DNA of 64,000 nt from Synchiropus splendidus (lineage: Eukaryota > Chordata > Actinopteri > Syngnathiformes > Callionymidae): positions 16,426,366-16,490,365 of the forward strand of contig NC_071343.1 of assembly GCF_027744825.2 (NCBI RefSeq). Direction: 5' to 3'. The notes under the pieces are model-generated. The model saw only the letters and a program-made list of their open reading frames with translations, did no database searches and was not told the DNA's origin. Below are positions 45,739 through 56,200 of this stretch, one piece after another; the first letter of the stretch is position 1, and every line of letters begins with the position of its first letter. The position numbers and the translations under genes were made by a program.

Positions 45739-46813
45739 AGGACATTTAGGTGTGGTAAAAATGAAAAGTCTTGCTAGAAGTTACATGTGGTGGCCTGGCA
45801 TGGACAGCCAAATTGAGGCTCTGACCAAGACATGCGCAGGATGTCAGCAAAGTCAACGTCAACCACCAACCGCACCTGTACACTCTTGGGAATGGCCTAC
45901 GACTCCCTGGCAGCGCATACATGTGGACTATGCTGGTCCATTTTTGGACCATATGTTTTTAGTAGTCGTGGATGCACACTCAAAGTGGCCTGAAGTGTTC
46001 ATGGTAAAGAAAGCGACTGCTGCGACGACAGTTTCCCTTCTTCGAACGCTATTTGCCCGGAATGGCCTTCCTTCTCAACTTGTGAGTGACAATGGCAGCC
46101 AATTCACGGGGGAAGAGTTCCAGAGTTTCCTCAGAAGTAATGGCATAAAGCACACAACTTCAGCGCCACATCACCCAGCTACCAATGGATTAGCAGAACG
46201 TTTTGTACAAACATTCAAACAATCCATGAAAGCAAGTGTAAAAGAAGATCTGTCACTACAACACAAGGTTTCCAACTTTATGCTGGCGTACAGAAACACT
46301 GTCCATGCAACAACGGGACAGACACCAGCAGTGTTGTTCTTGGGAAGGAAACTCAGATCACGCTTGGACTTATTAAAACCAGACATCCAGGAACATGTGC
46401 AGAAAAGACAATCTTCGCCCAGCCAACAACAGAATAGGTTGAGGACCTTTGATATTGGACAGAAAGTATTGGCTAGAGATTATCGTAGTCCTAACCAAAA
46501 GTGGCAGTCTGGTGAGATCGTGGAGAAGACAGGACCATTATCCTACAAAGTTTCTGTGGGTTCCAACTTGGTCTGGCGCAGGCATGTCGACCAGCTTCTG
46601 GATGCTTCATGCTCACAAGTGCAGACACCAATACAAACTACGGACCCTTCTCCGAACTCAGATGAAGCTTTTGGTGCCTTGGATGATACCGCCAATAGCA
46701 ACAACAACCAAACATCAGAAGTTGTCAACCCTGAGTGTGTGTCTGAACCAGATGTCTCTGTACGGCGTTATCCTGAGAGGAAGCGAAGACCCCTACAGAG
46801 ATTGAACTTGTAG
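45682..46813 (+). CDS. Gypsy-1 integrase, separated by frame change
   Basis: The frame is +1 to gag-pol and opens at the deletion junction. The HHCC zinc region (HEGHLG ... CAGCQQ) is followed by the DDE core: VDYAGPF, VSDNGSQFTGEEF and NGLAERFVQTFKQ, with the three acidic residues present. The C-terminal region is basic (RRYPERKRRP). No ATG supports a normal start; it was part of a continuous pol. Length of the integrase part is about 370 residues. Confidence 0.9.
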
Positions 46814-46972
46814 TTTGTAAATCTTAACAGAGTTCTACGTTAAAAGAAAACAATGACATAGGCAATATGGTGTCTTGATGTTATTTAATTAATGGTGCTT
46901 CAGATTTCTTTTATCTTTCCTAGATGTTAAGTGTTTTCTATAATAAGGGTATTATAGCTAGAAGGGAGGAAT

Positions 46973-47189
46973 TGTTATGTATTTGCAAAAATACTGTGTT
47001 ATTTTATTTTTATAAAATAGAAGCACTACTTTTTGTTGGGTAGAAATACATCAATCGTGCATAAGTGATTCGCCTGCCCATTAATACATGTGTGTGTTTG
47101 TAGTCCGGTAGTTCAGGAAAATAAATGGATGCAAAAGAGTATCACTGGCTGAGTTCCTAATTGTTTGCATGCACGTCGGGAATATAACA
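46973..47189 (+). repeat. Gypsy-1 3' LTR
   Basis: 217 bp, preceded by a purine tract and followed by the AGTTC target duplication. Confidence 0.95.
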
Positions 47190-47194
47190 AGTTC

Positions 47195-47700
47195 CACAAT
47201 GACCTCTCCTCAATGGGTGCGTTCAGGCACAGCCAGGTGGACGCAGCACCGATCGAGACCTCACCAGACCAGGCGGCGGCAGCACGGGGCGCTCCCGAGA
47301 TGATGACGAAGTGGGAGGATACTCCGGAAAAAACTCGGTTTGTTGTAGTCGGATTGTAATTAGTATGAAGAAGGTGGTGGAGAAAATCGCTATTGCAGAT
47401 TTATTGGCTGTGGAATTGGAGTGCGCTCACGACAAAACAGTTGTTTTGTCAAATTAAGAAAAGGCCAAACATTGAAGGCGCCTGAATTAGCCAGCAACAA
47501 GTTAAATTACCCGAGCATTTTGAAATGCACAATAAATATATGAGTGTACATATATATAAACATATATGTATATTCATCGACATGAAACAATCCGTAGATT
47601 GTTGCTGACTCTCCATAATTTCTCCAGTTAGTTGCAAGTAATTTCTTTTGTGGAGGACGTAGTCTCCTTATACAGTTGGCCAGACTTATATATATATATA
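47195..47700. other. Unassigned flank, counterpart of 2,300-2,818
   Basis: Collinear with the left arm. A reading frame across 47,195-47,359 is short and unsupported. Confidence 0.5.
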
Positions 47701-47701
47701 T

Positions 47702-47775
47702 AGCTGAGCTGAGCTACAATCGGTACCTGGAGATCCAGGAGTGGAGCTGTTGTCTGCTGGACTGAAGAGTCCAGG
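47702..47775 (+). pseudogene. Fossil NLR LRR-exon fragment (right arm)
   Basis: CTGAGCTACAATCGGTACCT, CAGGAGTGGAGCTG, TCTGCTGGACTGAAGAGTCC match the 3' two-thirds of an A-type LRR exon, with a small deletion that breaks frame. It is oriented opposite to NLR-2 and predates the arm duplication, since the left arm has a more decayed copy. Confidence 0.6.
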
Positions 47776-48399
47776 CGGTGCAGACTCCAGTTCCACAGAG
47801 TAAACGTTTTGTCATCAGTTTGCTGCAACTACTCGATTAACCAAGGTGATTCTAACTGGCATCAGTCTTCAGCAGGCTGAAGCGTCGAGAGATGCTCCTA
47901 CCACTGCAAGAAAAGACTGGTTTGTGGATCAGGATATGATGACAAACTGGCAATTGCTGGAAAGAACTGTGGTCCTGTGTGTTCTGGTGAACGTAGCAGA
48001 TTAGGGATCTCCTGGCAGAGGTGCACACCTTGGGTTAAAAGGTTGGAGTCAGTTGCTGTGGAGACTAACCTCTGGCTGCTCAGACCCTGGACATCATTTT
48101 TTTTATCACTGTGACTATTCCGTGCCTTTGTGCCAAAGACAGTAGCGTTATACCGCAGCATCAGGACATCACAGGGTCACCATTATCAGAGCCAACAAGA
48201 GGACACTCACTGAGCTCAGAGGTTGCCTTTCTGGTGGTGGGTCATGACGTTGTCGATGTCCTCGCTGGTGCTTCTTGTGTGAACAGAGACGTTGAATGTG
48301 AATACAGAATACTGGATTAGATGACCTCAGAAGAAGTAAGTACTGGAGACAGCAAAGGTTTGAATCAGGTCAACCAGACTAGTAATAGTCAAAGAAAAT

Positions 48400-48430
48400 G
48401 TTTCGCCTTCTATCCAGGAGGCTTCGTCAG
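48400..48430 (-). ncRNA. Hammerhead-ribozyme-like core in Penelope tail (right)
   Basis: Inverted copy of 1699-1729 with CTGACGA, the GCCT/AGGC stem II and GAAAC all conserved. Confidence 0.5.
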
Positions 48431-48713
48431 TTCTAAGAGCTGGGTTGGAGTTCAGGCTTATATCAGGCCAGTTCAATGGGCAAAGGTGTTAATGGACAGG
48501 GGTGGAGCCAATCCAGTGTGATGGGGGACAAGAGCCAGCATTATGCTAATGGGGATGTGCTTATGGGTCCCCGCCCATTGGGGATGGGTATTGATGGGCC
48601 ATTAATGCAAATGATGGTCGTAGCCCAGGTGGCAATTGAGGCTATTCAGATGTTGATACCACACTGTCCAGGTGTGAAGGACCTGTCCATGCCTAGTTCA
48701 ATGGCTAAATCTG

Positions 48714-49173
48714 CCTAGGGAGGGTGTTCAGGACAGCATTGTATGAGGATGAAAGATGGTGTCTCAGTCCTCCACCTCTCTTTAGAGAGGGTTTTCCCAC
48801 TTTAACAAAAATTGTCTCTTGCACTCCTATTTCAAACCACCGGTCTTCTTTTGTGGACATTGCTGTCTTCCAAAGTGTGTTTCTTGTGAGTCTTGCCAGC
48901 CAGAGGAGTTAGCTTTTCTGTGTTGGGCCATTCGTTTGTGGAGAGGTTGTTTAGATTCTCCAATGTAAAGGTCTGGGACTCTTGGCTGCACTGGACTGCA
49001 TGAACCACATTACTCCTTTCGTGATGAGGCATTTTGTCTTTGGGATGGACGAGTTTCTGTCTTAAGGTGTTGCATGGTTTGAACTGAACCCAGACTTCAT
49101 GTTTGCCAAAGATTCTTCAGAGTTTCTCTGAGACCCCGGCCACGTAGGGAATAACAATGCCGCGGTAAGAAGG
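48714..49173 (-). pseudogene. Penelope-like C-terminal (GIY-YIG) region, right arm
   Basis: Copy of 940-1424. It reads SNVVHAVQCS and HTLEDSNVH, then breaks frame before the RWF-RG block, so it is more decayed than the left copy. Confidence 0.6.
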
Positions 49174-49227
49174 AAACCATGAGCCGTGAAGAAAGCCATG
49201 ATCTCAGTACCTGACAGAATCAGTCTC

Positions 49228-49443
49228 TCACCAGAGAACATATGTGAATTGTTGGACATTTGCCTCACCACCTACTTCCAATACAATTGATCCTTTTACA
49301 GACAAAAACACGGTTGTGCAATGGGCTCCCCAATGTCTCCCATAGTTGGGAAGAACATGTACATGGAAGAAGTTGAGAACACTGATTTGGCTTCATACAA
49401 GGGCACGCCACCCAGCTGTTGGTTCAGATATTGTCATAGTTTG
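49228..49443 (+). pseudogene. Penelope-like RT fragment, right arm
   Basis: Copy of 681-895 with GCAMGSPMSPI, YMEEVE and GTPPSCWFRY. It faces away from the GIY-YIG part, as in the left arm. Confidence 0.6.
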
Positions 49444-49799
49444 GGTTTTAGGTGCTTTTATTTTGTTACTTCCTGTGTTCCGAGTCTTGCTTTCCTGTTC
49501 TCATTCCACTCAATCCAGCTTAATGGCAACGCAGATGGAGCTCATTCAACTGATTACTCTAGCATGGATATCAACTCCTGAGTTTCAGCCGGCGTTGCTA
49601 GATGGTCACTTTGTGACTGATGGAGTTTTACACCTCAACAACCGACCTGTGGACAAGAAAGAAAGGTGGACCCGTGCTTCAGCTTCACCAGTCACCACCT
49701 TACAAAGGATTGGCTTTTGTAGAGCCATTGTCTGCATACAAGCTTTTTCCCAGAGGACCACACTGGTGAAAACATAGCGTGGGGTCTGAGGAATGTCCT

Positions 49800-51189
49800 T
49801 CAAGAGTGGGGTTCAGACGAGAGGTGTTCCTAACGTCTGACAGTGGAACCAGTGTTGTCAAAGCAGCCTCCCTGAATGGATGGACCAGGTGTCCAGCTTT
49901 GGGTGTATCCTCCACAATGCTGGGAAGCTTTCTCTCCTGCACTATTGGAACTTGATCATGATCACCAAAGATGGAGGAGTTAATGAAAACAAGTAACACA
50001 AATAAGAAAACAAGAATTGTAAGAAACATCTAAATGAAATAGATATAAAAGATGTTTAAAAACTATATACGTCTATACTGTGTTGCTATTTACAAAATAA
50101 ATTAATTCAAACATTGCTGTGAAAATGAGATGATTTGTGTAACAGCAGATGAACGGATTCAAGATCAAACTGATTTCAAGCTTGCTGTGGGTTTTATTTT
50201 ACTTATTTATTTTTTGCAAAGAGAGGCATGAAGGATTCCAGGATTGACAGAGCTGTTGCAGTTTGCAAGAAAATCATCAGCACATTCTCACACAGCTGGA
50301 AGCAGCACAACTGGAGCATGGTCTTCCTTCTCATAAACGGATTTCAGTCGCCAACAAGATGGGGCTCCAAGCAGGCAATGATCCAGCAGCTGCTTGAACA
50401 AGAAAAAGCCATCTCGGAAGTTTGGGCTGCAGAACAGTTGACGAGGCACCTGGTCCTTACGTGGCAGGACAGTGATGTCCTGGACGTAAGTCCTGGACTC
50501 TGTCATGAAAGGGTGAGGGCCCGTCCTCGACTTTACTGACGCCCTCTCTTCTGAGGACTATGTGACAGTGTCTTGTCTGACGCCTGCTCTGAACATGATC
50601 AGCAAAGATTTACTCATGGGTGAAGATGAGGATGCAGACCTCACCAAGACCATCAAAAAATCTCCGCTGGAAAACTTGACCAGCAAATATGCTGAGCCAA
50701 ACATGGCATGAACTCATCAACATGGCATCGTTTCTTGATCTTTCCGCAGTGAACACTTGACTCCTGAAGAGAGTGGAGCCATCAGAGCGAGAGATGGAAT
50801 GCCTTCCGTGTACCTCAGGAACAGCACCTCCAGCTTCAGGACCGTGTGAGGGTTCATCCAAGAAGTTGAGGAGGAACCTTGGCAGCTTCTTAAAGACGTC
50901 TGCCAGAGTTGTCTCTGACAAAGAGACAATTGAGGCTGAAGTGAGCAGCTACTTGCTTGGGCAGCCAACTGATACAGATAGCGATCCACCTGCACGGTGG
51001 AAAGTGCATGAGGTTCACTTCCCACTCATTGGCAAGTTGGCAAAAAAATACTTGTGGATCCCAGCGACGAGCACCACATCAGAGAGGATGTTTAGCACAG
51101 CTGGGAATATCGTCACATGCCAGAGGTCACTGTTAAAACCATCCACTGTCAATATGTTGGTTTTCTTGACCAAAAACTTTGAGGTGTGA
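49800..51189 (+). pseudogene. hAT (ZBED-type) transposase relic
   Basis: Middle part: KAASLNGWTR near 49,860. Then an open frame at 50,228-50,539 with IDRAVAVCKKIISTFSHSWK, SPTRWGSKQAMIQQLLEQ and HLVLTWQDSDVLD. Then 50,773-51,189 with LGSFLKTSARV and the C-terminal dimerisation block FPLIGKLAKKYLWIPATSTT, SERMFSTAGNIVTC and LLKPSTVNMLVFL. This is the standard order of hAT transposases that cut and paste with 8 bp duplications. Frameshifts between the pieces show it is dead. Confidence 0.75.
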
Positions 51190-51290
51190 GTTCTGAGAAT
51201 GCCATACTTGATCATTGTTTGTTGTCCAGTGTGAGCTCTCGCTTGTTACATCGGTAGGACGAGGAGTTTCCATCTAACAGACTGTCTCTT

Positions 51291-51600
51291 ATGGGGGGAA
51301 AACTGAAGGGCAGAACTGTGATGTCACAGCCTCTTGCACACTGGATTTGTATGGCCATCTCTATTGCTTATGAAGCAGAGGGCTCTGTGGCCTCAGAGCT
51401 CACACAACAAGACCTATCTCCTCATCTGCTGCACTTTTTGGTGGTGCTTCTACGGAAGACATCTGCCAAGCAGCCTCTAGGTCATCTGCTTCGACCTTTG
51501 CTCAGAGTTATCTGAATGATATGATGGACACTTCGGTGTTCCACACCGTCTTGTTCAGAGGTGGTTCTTCGGCCATGGCTGGACCCTCTGGTTGATGAAC
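51291..51600 (+). pseudogene. DIRS-like tyrosine recombinase fragment
   Basis: The frame begins KGRTVMSQPLAHWICMAISI and AYEAEGS, then shifts into FAQSYLNDMMD. The SHWI--AI--AYE motif and the later TFAxxY-LD block with the catalytic Tyr resemble the C-terminus of DIRS tyrosine recombinases. Frameshifted. Confidence 0.4.
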
Positions 51601-52254
51601 TTAAGATCGGAGGCTCCGTCTCTTTCCATCCTCGGACAAGGTGGAAAAAATAGGTTCTGTATTTGCAATTAATTTATTTTAATGATTTATTTTTTTTTAG
51701 TTTAAACCAATGTATTCTATGTGAATACATAGATATATAAGTAAAATAAGTAACAATTTGGTTGCTAAAATTAGAGCATGATCCTCAAATTTAAAAATGG
51801 TCTTTTCAACTCAGCCTCTGCCAGGTAACTGTGCTATATTTAGTTTTCAGCTTCACAGTCTGCATGATTTTATACTACTATAATGTATTTATGAATTTTA
51901 TTTCTTTGCTTAGCTGTATGTCTTCATCAACAACTTCTTCCTTTTATGTAAAACATCTATTTTAATGTATTTCATTTACATATTTACAGTCAACACCTTT
52001 CCATCCCAAAACAATGGCACAATGGGAGGAATTCAAATGGACCGTGGAGAGTCCTCTGTGGAACATGTTACAGGGTTATGATCTCCATTGCAAACAATAT
52101 TTCGGTTCCTGTCATTGTTGATTTGTTTGTTTGGTCCATTTCAAGATCATTTCATTCAGAATCTCAGGCAGTCAGTGAATGCACCACTGAACACACAGAC
52201 GGATACATAACCTCAGTCAGCAAGTGAAGGCGAGTGATGATCCACATGTGGCAG
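51601..52254. other. No gene seen, junction between units 2 and 3
   Basis: AT-rich DNA separating transposon debris from the 3' flank of unit 3, whose homology to unit 2 begins at 52,255 (matches 24,549). Confidence 0.6.
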
Positions 52255-52710
52255 TTTCATCAACGACACATGTTCATCACACAAATGTTGTCATTCAATC
52301 AGATATTCCAGAGCTGATCTGAACTCTTCACTGAAGGTCGACTGACAGTTCAAGAGTTCATGGATGAAGATTGTTGTCATGTGATCTGTCCACAGGGAAG
52401 AAGAAGGAGGACAGACTGGTTTGAGAATGTGTTGAAGTCTTCTTCACATGAGGATGGAGACTTGGAGGAGTCTTTCAGGGACTGAACACAGTGATGATAG
52501 AAGGAGCAGGAAGAGACCACTGAGCAGGACGTGAAGACGTTTACAGGGGAAAGGAAAGGAATTAAAGAGAGTTTATCTTCTTCAAACATTTCATTCTTTT
52601 GTTCTTTTCTGCAGAAGACCACATTTGTTACATAAGCAGATTCATTCCTCACTGTCAGCAGTTTGGATGGGGATTGGAACCAGCAACACCCATTTGTTGG
52701 AGGAACAAAC

Positions 52711-53249
52711 TCACACACTCAGGTCATACACACACACTGAGGAACCAGAACCAGGAGCCTCTCTGAGTCCAAATCCCAGGTACAGAGGTTCAGTGGGGGT
52801 GAAGAAGGAGCAGAGGGGGGTCCAGACTCCAGAGGAGACTCTGAAGAAGATCAAAAATCCAGCAGGTGCGTTCAGCAACACTCCAACTCTGTGAGAGACT
52901 TCTGAGCTCTTGATGATAGTTTCTGTCTTATTGTGACAGACTTTATATCCAGCATCATCAGAGCAGCTCAGACTCCAGGAATAAAGGTTCTGTCCAAACT
53001 CAGACTCGTCTTCTTTCCCTCCGTCTCTCCTGAGAGTCACGGCCACAGAAACTCTTCCTCTCCACTCCACCTCCCAGTAACAGACACCAGTCACAGCGTC
53101 TCTGCTCATCACCTGAGGACACCGCTCAAACCTGTCGGGATGGTCCAGATACTCCTGATCCTCCGTCACTAGCTCCACCATGTTGTTGTTGTTGGACAGT
53201 AGGAGGCGCCGGTGAGCTGTGTCTGGGTCCAGTGACAGTGGACGGAAGT
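52711..53249 (-). CDS. NLR-3 B30.2 exon
   Basis: 539 nt, open. [64 protein letters not shown] and PLYLGFGL. It ends [10 protein letters not shown], a third variant of the GT-tract tail. Confidence 0.9.
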
Positions 53250-56200
53250 CTGAGAGAAGAAGACACACGTGGTGATGATGGAGGAAGAACAGACCTTCTC
53301 TTCAAGAGACAATCATTGTCCCAGCAAGCCAGGGAAGGCTGCTCTGTTGGTCAACATGAGCTACAGTGGAGATCATGAGCCCACAGGTCCAAACTGTGTC
53401 AGGTCAACAGTCATCTGAGACTGGGGCCACATCAAGAGAAGAACCAGGAGGACTGGAACATCCCAGAATAATCTGGAGCGACCGATGTCCCATGTGAAAG
53501 ACACAAGTGTCTCCATGTGAGGTCAGGAGCTAAGCTAGCCTGTCGCTAACATCAGTCTAGTTTAGGGAACATGATGATGTTCAGAACTCCTGTGACTCTG
53601 GAGTCAAAGACTGAAGAGAGTGAATGAATCAATATTGGATGATGAGGAAAGTCCACAGTGCTGCTTCTAGATCTGCACGGAGGCTCCTCACTAGCTGCTG
53701 CTGGACACCATGTTGGTGAGCAGTGTTCTGGGCAGTGACCTGGACTTGATGAAGACAAGTTCCAGCAGCAGATCCAAGGGTCAACATCACAGCTGCTCCA
53801 CTAGAAGCTGACAGAGTCGAGGAGTTCTCATGAAGCAATAAGATACAGACTTACATCTCTTCAGTCCAGATGTTAACCTCTGTGGTCCACAGTGATCCAG
53901 CCTGGAGGAAGAAAGAGGCAGAAGGATGAGAGCAGATCCATGTGACTTCAGATGTTTCAGGACTATTATCTCCTGCTGCTAAGTGGACGGCTCTTTTATG
54001 ACTGTGTTGGTGACAACAAAGATGGATCTCTAAACAGCTGGTGCTTCCACTGGTGTCCAGCAGGAGAACATGTCATGTGTTTGGATTCATGTACTCAGTT
54101 CAGTCAGTCAGTTCTGCTGCTCTGTCCATACCTGAGAGTCTCCAGCCTCCAGTCTGGACTCTCCAGTCCAGCAGACAGCAGCTCCAGTCCTGGTCCTCCT
54201 GGATGGTTGAAGCTCAGGTCCAGCTCTCTCAGATGGGAGGGGTTAGAGGCCAGTGCTGAGGCCAGAGAAGCACAGCCTCTCTCTGAGATCCTACACCCTG
54301 ACAGACTGTGGTGAAGGAGGAACAGTGTTTTAGAGAATCATGAGAGCAGAAGAACCATCCAGTTGTGGAGCAGAACTGAAGAGAGGAGATGATGTGTTCT
54401 GACCTGAGAGTCTCCAGGGGACAGTATGGACTCTTCAGTCCAGCAGACAGCAGCTCCACTCCTGGATCCTTCAGGTAGTTGCAGATCAGGTCCAGTTGTG
54501 TCAGACGAGAGGACGGAGAGCTGAGGACTGAGGACAGAAGGGAACCACTTCTCTCTGACAGCTGACACCAGATCAGGCTGTGAAAGAGACGAGTGTCATC
54601 AACAAGTGAGACTTCTTCTTTTTCTTTTTTGACAAGACTTTAAACTCATTATCTGAGGACACACTGAACTCATCATATTATTATTGTTGGAATATTTGAA
54701 TCATTTTATATCAGTCAGGATCAACTTGATTAAACATGAAGACGAAAGCACAAACCTGATAAAAGAGGAACAATATATTGGGGGTGTTGTTGTCAACAAG
54801 ACTTTATCGTCAGCTCCCTCTCTAATATGGAGCAGGAAAAGCTTCTGTAGAAGAGCAGACTTCCACACAAACTATAGTGACGTCAGTGAATGATGCTGGA
54901 TTTTTGGAACATGACCAAGGATTCAGAAATCATCCAGTCAGCATCCTGGAATCACTGCACTGCAGCGCCCCCGTGTGGGTGGTCTGTGACTGTTGGCAGT
55001 GAGAATGGTGGACACTCGAGACACAGGACTTCAGACTAGAGACTTTGTCGTCATCTATTGTTACAAGTGTTGAGTGATGCAACCATAGCGTTAGCTCTGC
55101 AGCTGAGTGTTAGCATTTCATCACCAGCAGGTTTTGATTCATCTGGACCAGTGGTCACAGCTGGCCTGTTCCCATGGTAACCATCATCTCACCTCCACAT
55201 GTGACACCAACAACATGGGACCAAGTCACACGTGTGCAAGTCCCAAGTCATTTCTTCTTGAGCAAGTCAAGTCACCTTATCTACTGCCCAGTCTGATCTT
55301 CATCAGTTGAAAAGACCAGATATGAGAGTCACTTCATCTCAGTCTGATTTGCATTGTAGTTACTGATATTCAGGAGACATGGAGTCAACTCAACAGAAAT
55401 AACTTCATGAAAATATTCAACAGTAATGTTACTAGCAACTGTAGCTAGCCTATCTGATGAGGCTAATTCCATCATTTTGAATCATAGTTTCTCTAAACCC
55501 TGTTTTTCCAAGTCTGGAACTGGTCTCATCTCTGTCATGGCCATATATGGTCAATATTGCTGATATGACAGATCATTCTTCACTGACTATTCCGTGCCTT
55601 TGTGCCAAACACTGTGACGTTATACAGCAGCATCAGGACATCACAGGGTCACCATTATCAGAGCCATTGATCGGCACAATGAGGAATGAAAGGTCAAGGT
55701 CATGATGGAGTTGGCTGGCAGATCATTTAGCTCAGTTACTCCACTGCTGCTGTTAGTTCATCAAACTAGTGGCATCTGGTCGGAACGTTCACTAAACACC
55801 CCCCACCTCCACCACTGTATCACATCATTCCTATCCTCCAAACATGACAGTAGTTGACACTAAGAACAGGTGGCCCGGTGACGGACCAAGTCTGAGCCTG
55901 TTGTCTGGCGTCTGAGTTGTTTGCTCCACATGGCTTGCTCTCCACACTCAGCCGTTTGGCTTCACAGTGGACATTTTTAAAACCATACTGGACACAGCTG
56001 CTGGTGTCCCTCCCATAGACATGTAGACACTGATCTGATATCAGAGGGCGTGTTTACAGTCAGCAGAGGGGACATGATGACGCATCCATCCAACCATGAC
56101 GGCATTCACCTCCTGTGCACTCATGTTTGATATTAAAACTGAAAACACGAAGGTTTAGCTGGTCACGCTAACACATTTTGCTGGTTGATAATTGTTGAAG

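Larger units (their letters stand above)
42839..47189 (+). mobile_element. Young Ty3/Gypsy LTR retrotransposon (Gypsy-1)
   Basis: The LTRs at 42,839-43,055 and 46,973-47,189 are 217 bp each, start TGTTATG, end ATAACA and look identical. AGTTC flanks both ends (42,834-42,838 and 47,190-47,194). A primer-binding-like TGGCGACGAGG lies at 43,060-43,070 and a polypurine tract GAAGGGAGGA at 46,961-46,970. Order gag-PR-RT-RH-IN is that of Ty3/Gypsy. The left arm has the empty site, so insertion followed the inverted duplication. An internal deletion joins RNase H to integrase out of frame. Confidence 0.95.

Noticed and set aside
47165..47359. Frame starting in the Gypsy-1 LTR and running into the flank
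   Set aside because: The start lies in an LTR that is absent from the left arm, so it is a chance fusion.
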